64,000 nucleotides of DNA from Anaerolineae bacterium (GTDB lineage Bacteria; Chloroflexota; Anaerolineae; UBA4142; SHND01): assembly GCA_021463195.1 (NCBI GenBank), contig JAJTXZ010000012.1, forward strand, positions 1 through 64,000. The letters run 5' to 3'. This document shows, one piece after another, positions 9,196 through 17,697 of this stretch (positions within the stretch are counted from its first letter, which is position 1; every line of letters begins with the position of its first letter). The position numbers and the translations under genes were made by a program. The notes under the pieces were generated by a model that made no database searches, was not told the origin of the DNA, and worked only from the letters and a program-made list of their open reading frames with translations.

Positions 9196-10371
9196 ATGCG
9201 CCTTTGTTATGTGGCATACTCGCCGCTCAATCTCGAATCCGCGAACTCGGTGCAAACGTTTAATACGCTGCGCGAACTCTCGAAACAACTTGGCGAAAAT
9301 TTGACGACGCTGGTGCCGCGTTTTGGCAATGAAGCCCCCCCCCCTTTTCCGACGCGGCAACTTGCGCGCATTCCCATCAACAAACTCTCGCGCCTTTACA
9401 AAAGCGGACGCTGGTCGTACATGGAACGCGCGCTCTACGCCGAACGCGCGAAACGCATCATCGCTTCCGTAAAACCCGATTTGATTTATACGCGCGATCT
9501 GGTGTGCGCGTATCGTTTTATTCGCGCTGATTTGCCCGTGCTGTACGAAGTGCATGATTTGGAATCGCGGCATCCGGGGCAAAACAAAAGCGCGCGCTTG
9601 CTCGAAACGCTAAAACAGATGGACGAAACAACCTTAAAGGAGTCGCGCGGCATCGCCTCGCTCACCGAAATATTTCGCCAAGAAATCATCGCGCGCGGCT
9701 GGCAGTCGCCCGAACGCGTCTTTGTCATTCCCGACGCGTACGACGACGCGATTTATTTCCCGCGCGCTAAAATGGAAATGCGCGTCAAATTAAATTTGCC
9801 GCGCGACGCGCGTATCGTCACGTACGCGGGGCTTACATTCAAATATCGCGGCTTGGATATTTTGCTGCGCGCGTTCAAACAATGGAACGATTCATCAGCG
9901 CGACTTGTCTTGATTGGCGGGCGCGAATTCGAGGTGGAGGAATTGCAAACGCTGGCGCGCGAGTCGGGAATTGTAGAACGAGTGATATTCGTGAAACGTC
10001 AAACGTCAAACGTGATTGCGGAATATCTCGCCGCAAGCGATGCCTTGGTGATTCCCGACACAGTGACGGACGCGACGGCATCGCCGCTGAAAATGTTTGA
10101 ATATATGGCGATGGCGCGTCCGATTGTTTGCGTTGACCGCGCGTCCCTGCGCGAAATTTTGCAAGACGCCGCGTTCTATTTTCCACGCGGCGAGGTGAAC
10201 GCGTTCGCGGCGCAATTACAAAATGCGGTTCAATCCGCCGCGCAGGATTTGGGCGAACGCGCGCGCGAACGCGTGGGCGATTTTACGTACGCCCGACGCG
10301 CGGAAAAAATCGCGCGCGCGGCAGCAAGCGCTCTTCAAATTTCCGAATTTTTTGAAAATTCGGAAATTTGA
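9196..10371 (+). CDS. Glycosyltransferase family 4 with poly-C run
   Basis: About 391 residues, starting MRLCYVAYSPLNLESANSVQ at the ATG at 9196, 8 bases after the permease stop. The longer upstream frame is a shadow. The C-terminal Glycos_transf_1 domain shows VTYAGLTFKYRGLDILLRA and the glutamate motif DATASPLKMFEYMAMARPIV. A run of ten C (9335-9344) lies in codons of the N-terminal domain (NEAPPPFPT); slippage there would shift the frame. The last codons (ISEFFENSEI) are encoded by a 16-bp hairpin. Confidence 0.87.
   Translation: MRLCYVAYSPLNLESANSVQTFNTLRELSKQLGENLTTLVPRFGNEAPPPFPTRQLARIPINKLSRLYKSGRWSYMERALYAERAKRIIASVKPDLIYTRDLVCAYRFIRADLPVLYEVHDLESRHPGQNKSARLLETLKQMDETTLKESRGIASLTEIFRQEIIARGWQSPERVFVIPDAYDDAIYFPRAKMEMRVKLNLPRDARIVTYAGLTFKYRGLDILLRAFKQWNDSSARLVLIGGREFEVEELQTLARESGIVERVIFVKRQTSNVIAEYLAASDALVIPDTVTDATASPLKMFEYMAMARPIVCVDRASLREILQDAAFYFPRGEVNAFAAQLQNAVQSAAQDLGERARERVGDFTYARRAEKIARAAASALQISEFFENSEI
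10336..10370. repeat. Perfect 16-bp inverted repeat at gene end
   Basis: CAAATTTCCGAATTTT (10336-10351) pairs perfectly with AAAATTCGGAAATTTG (10355-10370) over a 3-base loop. It overlaps the end of the glycosyltransferase gene and lies 10 bases before the TTG start of the next gene, where it could affect its translation. No U-tract follows, so it is not a standard terminator. A sequence-related hairpin is at 43034-43067. Confidence 0.75.
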
Positions 10372-10380
10372 AATCTGAAT

Positions 10381-11790
10381 TTGAATTATTTTTCTTTTGG
10401 ACGTTTTCGCATCGAACGCGGCTTGTTGGTAATGGCGGTGTTGTTTTTGATTTCGCTGCCCTTTGTCACGCCGCGCGTTGCCGCGTCCGATGAAATCGAA
10501 TATTTTGCGTATTTGCCCTCGCTGCTTTTGGATGGCGATTTGAATTTTCGGAATCAGTACGAATATTTTTGCAGTTTGGATTTTGAAAATTGCGTGCGTT
10601 CGCGCTTCAAGGAAACATTTCTGGATATGCGAACGGCGACGGGTTTGCAAATCAATTTCGGTCCGATGGGCACGGCAGTGTTGTGGCTGCCCTTTTATCT
10701 CGCCGCGCATCTGTTCGCGCTCGCCGCGCAAAACCTTAATCCCGCGTTCGCGGCGAACGGGGTTTCGATGCCCTACATTTACGCGGTGAGCATCGGCTCT
10801 GTATTTTTCGGCTGGCTCGGCATTTATCTTTCGTACCGCATCGCGCGCCATTATTTCGCGGAATGGATTGCGCTCGGCGCCGCGCTGACAATACTGTTTG
10901 CGACGAACGCGGTATATTACATGTACGTCGCGCCCGCGTTCAGTCACGCGGCATCGTTGTTCGCGTCCGCGCTGTTTGTGTGGTGGTGGCGGCGCACGCG
11001 CGAAACGCGCGCGCACGGAAAATTGCGCGACTGGTTTTTGTTGGGCGCAAGCGGCGGGCTGATGACAATGGTACGTGAACAAGAGGCGGTTTTTTTCGTG
11101 ATACCGCTTTTGGAAATCGCGTACGCGATGTTTGGCGTTTTGCGTTCGCGCGAAAATTTCGCGGGATTGAAAAAATGGTTTGCGGGCGCGCTCGTAATGC
11201 TCGGCGGCGCGTTCGTGGTGTTTATTCCGCAGTTGCTCACGTATCGCGTGTTGAACGGAAATTTTTTGCCCGCGCGCAACGTGACCGATAAATTTACGTG
11301 GGACGGCGCGCATATTCTCGATGTTTTGTTTTCCAATTTTCACGGCTTGTTCACGTGGACGCCGGTTGTCTTGCTGGCGGTAATTGGGTTATTTTTTCTG
11401 TGGCGCCGCGACAAATTTCTCGCGGCAGCATTTCTCGTCGCGTTAGCCGTTGAAACGTATTTGCTCGGTTCGTTCTCGACGTGGTTCGGCGGCGCGGCGT
11501 ATGGCGGACGCCGTTTCATCAACTGCACCGTTTTGTTTGTCGTCGGACTCGCCGCGTTTGTAGATGTGATTTCAACGCGCGTGTCGCGTCCGTTGATTGT
11601 TGGCGCGGGCGCGGCGTTAATTGTGTGGAATTTATTTTTTATCATTCAATTTGTGACGGGCATGGCGCCGCGCCAACAGCCGGTGGATATGCTCGAAATG
11701 GCGCGCAATCAATTTGTCGGCGTGCCGCCGCGTCTCCTTGAAATCGCGCGGCGGTTTGTGTTGAATCGCGGGTCGTTTTTCAAGCAATAA
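10381..11790 (+). CDS. Multi-span membrane glycosyltransferase (PMT/ArnT-like, GT-C fold)
   Basis: 469 residues with about 11-12 hydrophobic helices. The first periplasmic loop has acidic residues (SDEIEYFAYLPSLLLDGDLN), where the ASDE motif matches the catalytic Asp region of GT-C enzymes that use polyprenyl-phosphate sugars. The start is TTG at 10381; an in-frame TGA at 10369 rules out a much earlier start, while the ATG at 10432 is a shorter option. It probably transfers a sugar from undecaprenyl-phosphate to a glycan or protein outside the membrane. Confidence 0.8.
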   Translation: MNYFSFGRFRIERGLLVMAVLFLISLPFVTPRVAASDEIEYFAYLPSLLLDGDLNFRNQYEYFCSLDFENCVRSRFKETFLDMRTATGLQINFGPMGTAVLWLPFYLAAHLFALAAQNLNPAFAANGVSMPYIYAVSIGSVFFGWLGIYLSYRIARHYFAEWIALGAALTILFATNAVYYMYVAPAFSHAASLFASALFVWWWRRTRETRAHGKLRDWFLLGASGGLMTMVREQEAVFFVIPLLEIAYAMFGVLRSRENFAGLKKWFAGALVMLGGAFVVFIPQLLTYRVLNGNFLPARNVTDKFTWDGAHILDVLFSNFHGLFTWTPVVLLAVIGLFFLWRRDKFLAAAFLVALAVETYLLGSFSTWFGGAAYGGRRFINCTVLFVVGLAAFVDVISTRVSRPLIVGAGAALIVWNLFFIIQFVTGMAPRQQPVDMLEMARNQFVGVPPRLLEIARRFVLNRGSFFKQ

Positions 11791-11792
11791 AG

Positions 11793-11824
11793 GGTAGACA
11801 GGTAGACAGGGAAACGGGTAGACA
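11793..11824. repeat. 8-base tandem repeat (GGTAGACA)
   Basis: Four units in phase, three exact GGTAGACA and one degenerate GGGAAACG, lie in the 52-base gap between two glycan genes. This is a simple-sequence tract with a different period from the 7-base tracts elsewhere. Confidence 0.8.
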
Positions 11825-11842
11825 GGTAGTAGGTTTCATGAA

Positions 11843-12862
11843 ATGTTTTCTGCGGATTTAATTACGCTCTTGTGTTGCCCCACTGACCGCGCGGCGCTCG
11901 AATTGCGCGGCGATATTTTGCGTTGTACGCAATGCGCGAGCGAGTACGCGATTCGCGACGGGTACGCGGAATTATTGCCGCGCGCGGAATTTGAGCATAC
12001 GACGCAATATGCTGACGACGCGGGCGCGCAGATTTTGGATTATCGCGAGTTCGGACAGCCGCTGCTTTCGGCGCAAGTGAAAAACAACGTGCTGAATGAT
12101 TTTTTGAAATTTGAATCAAGCGATGTCGTTTTGGATTTGGGCTGCGGAAACGGAAAATTCGCGTATTGGAATCGCGACAAGGCGCGGACGATGCTCGCGG
12201 CGGACCTTGCGCCGTGGTTCGCCGAACGCGCGTTACAGAAATTGCCGCTGCTGCGCGCCGATTTGCGCGCGCTGCCCCTGCGCGATGAAACGTGCGATAA
12301 AATTTTTTCGATTGATGTGCTGGAACATCTGACGTTGGAAGATATTACGCGCGTGTTGAATCAAGCGCGGCGCGTGTTGAAACCGCGCGGCAAATTTTTT
12401 ATTTTCTCCAACACGCGCGAAAAACAAACGCTCGCGCCGTTGATGAAACCGCAGCAAGCGGTGACGCGCTGGCTCACCCAACGCGGCAGCGTTGATTTTA
12501 CGCGCGACGATTGGCGCAAAGCGGACCACGTCAAAGCGATTCGCACGTACGAGGAATTGCGCGCGGTGTTTGAACAAAACGGTTTCGTCGTGAAACGCGT
12601 CGCATTTTGGAACGGACTATTTCAAGGTTGGATTGAAAATGTGTTTATGAAGTTGGGCGAAAATTATTTGAGCAACAAATCGCGCGGCAAGAACAAGTTG
12701 GAGCAGCAGGTGAATGCGCGAACGCAGGTGCGCGCGGCGATGCAGAATGGCAACAAATATATCGTGCCGTTGGAAATGGCGTCAAAGGTGATGCAGTTAG
12801 ACATTGCGTTGTTTGGCGATTTGCGCGCGGGTCCATATTTTTTATTGGTGGAAAAAAATTGA
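11843..12862 (+). CDS. SAM methyltransferase with N-terminal Trm112-like zinc-ribbon
   Basis: 339 residues. Residues 1-55 hold a CC...CTQC zinc-ribbon-like segment (LLCCPTDRAALELRGDILRC) of the Trm112 type. Residues about 90-200 form a class I methyltransferase with VVLDLGCGNGKFAYW, a strand-2 acid (AADLAPW) and DKIFSIDVLEHL. The Trm112-methyltransferase fusion is common in surface-glycan and quinone-like methyltransferases. The stop overlaps the TTG start of the next gene. The substrate is unknown. Confidence 0.85.
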   Translation: MFSADLITLLCCPTDRAALELRGDILRCTQCASEYAIRDGYAELLPRAEFEHTTQYADDAGAQILDYREFGQPLLSAQVKNNVLNDFLKFESSDVVLDLGCGNGKFAYWNRDKARTMLAADLAPWFAERALQKLPLLRADLRALPLRDETCDKIFSIDVLEHLTLEDITRVLNQARRVLKPRGKFFIFSNTREKQTLAPLMKPQQAVTRWLTQRGSVDFTRDDWRKADHVKAIRTYEELRAVFEQNGFVVKRVAFWNGLFQGWIENVFMKLGENYLSNKSRGKNKLEQQVNARTQVRAAMQNGNKYIVPLEMASKVMQLDIALFGDLRAGPYFLLVEKN

Positions 12863-14031
12863 ATATTTTGTATGTCGCGCTCAAAGAAACGTTGCCCGGT
12901 TCGCACGGCGGCGCGGTGCATGTGACCGAAGTGGCGCAGCAGTTGGCGCGGCGCGGGCATCAAATCACGGTTGTTGTCCAACAAAAAACGGGACAACTCG
13001 CGCGCGAAAAAATAAACGGGTTCGATTTGATTCGCGTGCCAACGCGCTCTAATTTTTTATTGTGGCGGTTAGAGCCGCAAATGCGCGAAATAATCGCAGC
13101 GAAAAAACCGGACGTGGTGATGGAACGCTATTACAATTTCGCGGGCGCGGGGGTGCGCGTCGCGCAGCGCGCCAACACCCCGTCGCTGCTCGAAGTGAAT
13201 GCGCCGATGATGGACCCGCGCGGTTCAAAAAAATATGCCGCCGACAAATTGATGTTTGGTTGGATGACGCGCCGGGCGCGCGAACAAGCGACATTGGCAA
13301 AACGAATCGTCACGCCGCTCGCGGCGACGGTGCCATTTCCCGAACTACGCGACAAAGCGCGCGAGATTGCGTGGGGCGCGAATGTGGAAATGTTTGACCG
13401 AACGCGACTGCAAGAGCAAGAGACTAGAGACTTGAGATTGGAGATTAATCCGAACGGCAAGCGCGTGGTTGGCTTTTTGGGGTCGTTTCGGAGTTGGCAT
13501 GGAGTACGAGAATTTTTTCAAGTGGCGCAAGAGATTTTGAAAACGCGCGAGGATATTTTGTTTTTGATGATTGGAGCGGGAGAATTGTTGGAGGAGACGC
13601 GCGCAAGAGTTGCGCGCGCGGATTCGCAAAATAAAATTATTTTGACGGGCGCGGTAGAATATGCGCGCGTGCCGTATTATCTCGCGTTGTGCGATGTTGG
13701 CGTCGCGCCGTTCAATACGCAGGTTCACCCCCCCCTCCGCGTCGGCTTTTACTGGTCGCCGCTCAAAGTGCATGAATATATGGCGCTGGGATTGCCGGTG
13801 GTGACGATTGATGTAAACGGTTTGAATCAAATCGCGCGCAACGAGCAAGAAGGTTTGTTGTATCCCGAAAATGATTTGGAAAAAATGCGCGCGGCGATTT
13901 TGAGATTGGTTGACGACGCAGAATTAGCGAAACGTTTGGGCGACGCGGGTCGCGCGCGCGTGGTCGAAAATTTTTCATGGCAGAAACACGCGGAATTATT
14001 GGAAAATGTTTTGCGCGAATGCGTTGGATAA
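12859..14031 (+). CDS. Glycosyltransferase family 4 with in-frame 7-base repeat insert
   Basis: 390 residues from a TTG start (MNILYVALKETLPGSHGGAV) that overlaps the preceding stop. It is a GT-B fold with HGGAVH in the N-terminal domain, VVGFLGSFRSWHGV in the donor domain and KVHEYMALGLPVV as the glutamate motif. Residues about 187-196 (ETRDLRLEIN) are encoded by four repeat units at 13419-13446, just before the donor domain, in a place where family members have a linker. A C8 run at 13728-13735 is a possible slippage site. The role is sugar transfer in the surface glycan. Confidence 0.87.
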   Translation: MNILYVALKETLPGSHGGAVHVTEVAQQLARRGHQITVVVQQKTGQLAREKINGFDLIRVPTRSNFLLWRLEPQMREIIAAKKPDVVMERYYNFAGAGVRVAQRANTPSLLEVNAPMMDPRGSKKYAADKLMFGWMTRRAREQATLAKRIVTPLAATVPFPELRDKAREIAWGANVEMFDRTRLQEQETRDLRLEINPNGKRVVGFLGSFRSWHGVREFFQVAQEILKTREDILFLMIGAGELLEETRARVARADSQNKIILTGAVEYARVPYYLALCDVGVAPFNTQVHPPLRVGFYWSPLKVHEYMALGLPVVTIDVNGLNQIARNEQEGLLYPENDLEKMRAAILRLVDDAELAKRLGDAGRARVVENFSWQKHAELLENVLRECVG

Positions 14032-14051
14032 ACGGCAATACGCTCTTGGCA

Positions 14052-16130
14052 ATGATCAATCAGCAATCAAAAATCATAAATCATAAATTGACGCTGCGCC
14101 GCCATGATTGGATTTTGCTCGCGCTGTTTCTCGTCGCGTTCGCCGTGCGGCTCGCGTATTGGGAACGGTCTGCGGCGTTCGGCAGTTATGCCTTGTCGTA
14201 CGACGACGACGAATATTACAAAGCGGGCATTTTGTTCGCGCGCGGCGAATTTTTCCGCGACCCTTATCCGCTGCGCTATACGCGCAGTCCCGGTTTTTCG
14301 CTCGCGTTCGCGCCGCTGCTCGCCGCGTTTGGGCCGCGCCTCGAAATCATTTTATTTTTTCAAGTGTGCGTCAGCGTATTATCCGTCGCGTTGGTGTATG
14401 CGACCGCGCGGCGCGCGTTCGGAAAACAAGCGGGTTTGTGGGCGGCGGCGTTGATGGCAGTCTCGCCGAATTACGCGGCATTAGCGGGTTCGCTCTTGTT
14501 GAGCGAAACCGTGTTTGTATTTTGGGCGCTGCTCGTTATTTATTTATTGTGGCGTTGGACCCAAGAAAATTTGCGCGGCGGCCAAGCGCTATTGCTCGGC
14601 GTTTTGTTCGGCTATATGGCATTGCTGCGCGGGCAAGCGCTCTATTTTTTTGGACTCGCCGCGTTGTGGTACGCGTATGAAATGCGGCGGCGCAAAAAAA
14701 TCGGGTTGGAAAATTTCGCGCCGTTGGGCGTCATGCTGGTCGGATTGATTCTAGTAATCGCGCCGTGGACGTGGCGCAATGCGGTGACGTACAATCGTTT
14801 CATTTTGTTGGACACCAACAGCGGCTGGACGGTGTGGCGCGACCATCGCGTGCCGGGCGATGATTTTTGGGAAACGCTGCCGCGCATCGAGAATCCCGCC
14901 GACCGCGCGAATTACGCGGTGGCGCGCGGCGCGCAAAATATTTTGGCGGATCCCGCGCGACAAATTTTCGCGCAAGGCGCGGCGAACTTGATGGCGCTGC
15001 CGCGTTTGGAATTGGAATCGTTCGCGCGCGGCGGCGGATATTTGGCGGATGTAATCGCGGACGCGCCAACATTGTGGCTTGCGCTCGCCAACGATGTATT
15101 TTTTATCGGCGCGTTGATTTTAGCGCTCGCGGGTTTTTTGCTCAACACGAAACGTTTGCCATGGCTGCTGGTCTTGTGGTTGGCATTGAATCTGGCGATG
15201 TTTTTTTTCTTTCACACGCAATCGCGTTTTCGCGCGCATTATTTATTCGTGTTGATTATTTTCGCGGGCGCGGCGTTGGCGCAGGGACGCGCATTGTGGA
15301 AAAATTTGGCGCCGCGCGCCCGCGCGCTGTGGCTCGGCGCGAGCGCGTTGATTTTGGTCTTGGCGTATTCGCCGCTGCTGCCGCCGTTATTCGCGAGCGA
15401 ATTTTATTTGGCGCAAGCGGGCGATATCGCCACGACGCAAAAAGCGGTGGACGCATTTCCCAATTACGCCGCCGCGCAGGATGCGTTGGGCGACGCATAT
15501 CGCCGCGCGGGCGATTTTGAAAACGCGTTGGCGGCATATGACGCGGCGCTGCAAATCAATCAATTCGAGCTGCAAGCGCGCTTGGGACGCATGGATATTT
15601 TTCGCCAACAGGGCGACGCGCGCAAATTGGCGCGTGAAACACGCGCGGCAGGCATCGCGACGGGCCAAGTGGAAATCCCCGCGTCGCTGTGGTGGAGTTT
15701 TGACCCCGCGCCGACGCGTTTGATTGAACTCGGCGACGACCCAAACAGTTTCGGGTACATTTTGAATTTTCACGCGGCGCAAATGGATGGCGCCGAGCCG
15801 ATGCGTTTTACACGTGACCGTTCGTTCTTGAAATTTCCCGGCGTCACCGGTTGGCAGCCGCAAAAATTGGTGTTTTACGCGCGCGCGGTGCCGCTGCCGA
15901 ACCAACCCTTGCCCATTGTCAACGTGCGATTGAACGGGCGCGAGGTTGCGAAGATTCCACTGACGGCAGAGTGGATGGACTATGAAATTCCGCTCGACGA
16001 CGCCGCGCGCAGTCAAGACACGCTCGTGGTCGAATTTCGCTCGCCCACCTTTCGGCCAAGCGATGTGTTTTCGGATTCCAAAGATACGCGCGATTTGGGA
16101 TTCATGTTGAGTTATGTGGAATTGCGTTGA
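14052..16130 (+). CDS. GT39/PMT-like membrane glycosyltransferase with C-terminal TPR region
   Basis: About 692 residues from the ATG at 14052; other ATGs at 13977 and 14019 overlap the preceding gene. The first 40 residues include a repeat-encoded leader (MINQQSKIINHKL). A GT-C membrane domain follows, with YDDDEYYKAG as the acidic catalytic loop after helix 1 and 10-12 helices to about residue 460. Residues about 465-540 contain TPR-like helices (AAAQDALGDAYRRAGDFENA), and a beta-rich C-terminal part of about 150 residues may bind carbohydrate. The family uses polyprenyl-phosphate sugars; the target is unknown. Confidence 0.82.
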   Translation: MINQQSKIINHKLTLRRHDWILLALFLVAFAVRLAYWERSAAFGSYALSYDDDEYYKAGILFARGEFFRDPYPLRYTRSPGFSLAFAPLLAAFGPRLEIILFFQVCVSVLSVALVYATARRAFGKQAGLWAAALMAVSPNYAALAGSLLLSETVFVFWALLVIYLLWRWTQENLRGGQALLLGVLFGYMALLRGQALYFFGLAALWYAYEMRRRKKIGLENFAPLGVMLVGLILVIAPWTWRNAVTYNRFILLDTNSGWTVWRDHRVPGDDFWETLPRIENPADRANYAVARGAQNILADPARQIFAQGAANLMALPRLELESFARGGGYLADVIADAPTLWLALANDVFFIGALILALAGFLLNTKRLPWLLVLWLALNLAMFFFFHTQSRFRAHYLFVLIIFAGAALAQGRALWKNLAPRARALWLGASALILVLAYSPLLPPLFASEFYLAQAGDIATTQKAVDAFPNYAAAQDALGDAYRRAGDFENALAAYDAALQINQFELQARLGRMDIFRQQGDARKLARETRAAGIATGQVEIPASLWWSFDPAPTRLIELGDDPNSFGYILNFHAAQMDGAEPMRFTRDRSFLKFPGVTGWQPQKLVFYARAVPLPNQPLPIVNVRLNGREVAKIPLTAEWMDYEIPLDDAARSQDTLVVEFRSPTFRPSDVFSDSKDTRDLGFMLSYVELR

Positions 16131-16145
16131 GGAAAAAAAAAGAAA

Positions 16146-17261
16146 ATGATTGATCCAACGCGTCAACAAAAAGCGAAAGCGTATGCGCGCCTGCGACATC
16201 GTTTGTTTGCGGTCGAACTGATAATCGGCGCGTTCGCAATACTGTTTGTATTGGCAACAGGGTTGAGCGTGTGGCTGCGCGATGTGGTGTTGAGAATCAC
16301 AGCCGAGCCGTTTCTCTCGACGCTGCTCTATTTCGTCATTGGCGCGGTGGCGTACGGTTTATTGTTCACGCCGCTGACGTACTATCGCGGTTTTGTCTTG
16401 CCGCGCCGATTCGGACTGTCCACCCAAAATTTTCGCGGCTGGCTGATGGATATGGCAAAAGGCAGCGCGTTGGCGTTAGTCTTGGGCAGCGTGGTGATCG
16501 AAATGATTTATTTTTTGCTTCGCACGACGCCGCAATGGTGGTGGCTGATTGCGAGCGCGTTCATGCTCCTCTTTAGCGTGCTGCTGGCAAATCTCGCGCC
16601 CGTTTTGATTTTTCCAATCTTTTTCAAATTCAAGCCGCTTGAGGACCAAGATTTGGTGAATCGTTTGATGCGCCTCGCCGCGCACGCGAAAACGCGCGTG
16701 AATGGGGTCTATACGATGGTTCTGTCGGACAAGACGACTGCCGCGAACGCCGCGTTCATGGGTCTCGGCAATACCAAGCGAATTGTGTTGGGCGATACGC
16801 TCTACCAAAATTTCACGCCCGATGAAATCGAAACGATTCTCGCGCACGAACTGGGACATCAAGTGCACAACGATATTGTCTGGGGCATTGGCGTGGAAAC
16901 AGTTCTCACGCTGGTCGGCTTTTACATCGCCAACGCGGTGATGCTTTTTGGCGTCGCGTGGTTTGGATTTAATGGCATTGCGGATTTGGCGGGGATGCCG
17001 CTCATGGGACTCGCGCTCGGCGCGTTTGGGTTGCTCACGATGCCGCTGGGGAATTGGTATTCGCGGCGGCGCGAGGTGGCGGCTGACCGCTACGCTCTTG
17101 AAACAACGCGCAATCCGCAAGCGTTCATCAGCGCGTTTGAAAAATTGGCGAATCAAAATTTGGCAGAGGTTGAACCCGAAGCATGGGTGGAATGGCTGCT
17201 GTACGACCATCCATCCATCGGCAGACGCGTCGCGATGGGAAAACAATTCGCGCAAGCGTAA
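16146..17261 (+). CDS. M48-family membrane zinc metalloprotease (Ste24/HtpX-like)
   Basis: 371 residues with several membrane helices and the zinc site HELGH (H234, E235, H238), with E310 in SRRREVAADRYAL as the third ligand. The length and the N-terminal helices resemble CAAX-prenyl-protease-type M48A enzymes more than HtpX. In bacteria these membrane peptidases act in protein quality control. It starts 15 bases after the previous gene and ends just before a strong terminator, so it may be the last gene of the polysaccharide transcript without sharing its function. Confidence 0.88.
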   Translation: MIDPTRQQKAKAYARLRHRLFAVELIIGAFAILFVLATGLSVWLRDVVLRITAEPFLSTLLYFVIGAVAYGLLFTPLTYYRGFVLPRRFGLSTQNFRGWLMDMAKGSALALVLGSVVIEMIYFLLRTTPQWWWLIASAFMLLFSVLLANLAPVLIFPIFFKFKPLEDQDLVNRLMRLAAHAKTRVNGVYTMVLSDKTTAANAAFMGLGNTKRIVLGDTLYQNFTPDEIETILAHELGHQVHNDIVWGIGVETVLTLVGFYIANAVMLFGVAWFGFNGIADLAGMPLMGLALGAFGLLTMPLGNWYSRRREVAADRYALETTRNPQAFISAFEKLANQNLAEVEPEAWVEWLLYDHPSIGRRVAMGKQFAQA

Positions 17262-17265
17262 AATA

Positions 17266-17295
17266 AAAACGGGAGCCCCGCGTGGCTCCCGTTTT
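17266..17295. terminator. Rho-independent terminator, works on both strands
   Basis: AAAACGGGAGCC (17266-17277) pairs with GGCTCCCGTTTT (17284-17295) over a CCGCGT loop. The A-tract and T-tract flanks give a U-tail for transcripts from either side. It closes the plus-strand unit ending with the protease and the minus-strand unit ending with the small membrane protein. Confidence 0.93.
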
Positions 17296-17363
17296 GTTTA
17301 TCACAAATCCATCATATCTTTGCAGGCGAAAAAGGAAATGTGATTTTGCGATTCAGTCGAAAT

Positions 17364-17588
17364 TTACGCGCACTCGCTGGTCGGAAGCATTTGGACCGGG
17401 GTGACCGTTTCAACATTGTCTTGGAGGCGATTGCCCAAGGCTACAAGTTTGACGCCGACGACAATGAGCGCAGATTTGTAAAACGACTTGTGGCGCTGCG
17501 CCGCTTTCGCCGCGCGGACTTGGCTCTCATGCTCTGCTTCCCGAAGCATATCGGCGTATCGTTCCTGTTGATAAAGTTCGTCATACAT
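17364..17588 (-). CDS. Small membrane protein, unknown function
   Basis: 74 residues. A charged N-terminal half (MYDELYQQERYADMLREAEH) predicted to be helical is followed by one possible membrane segment (SALIVVGVKLVALGN, about residues 41-55) and a short polar tail. A good ribosome-binding site (AAGGAGAA) precedes the ATG at 17588 on the minus strand, which supports a real gene. It lies downstream of the ArsR-type regulator in the same direction with a gap of about 109 bases, so the two may share a transcript. No family is recognised. Confidence 0.65.
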   Translation of the reverse strand: MYDELYQQERYADMLREAEHESQVRAAKAAQRHKSFYKSALIVVGVKLVALGNRLQDNVETVTPVQMLPTSECA

Positions 17589-17697
17589 TGCTCTGTTCTC
17601 CTTGATTCGCTAATCGCATCGCCCGGCTGAGTGCGGAACGCTGCTGTTTTCTCAAGCCATTTCTCGGCGCCGCAGCGCGCATTCAACAAACGCTGTT

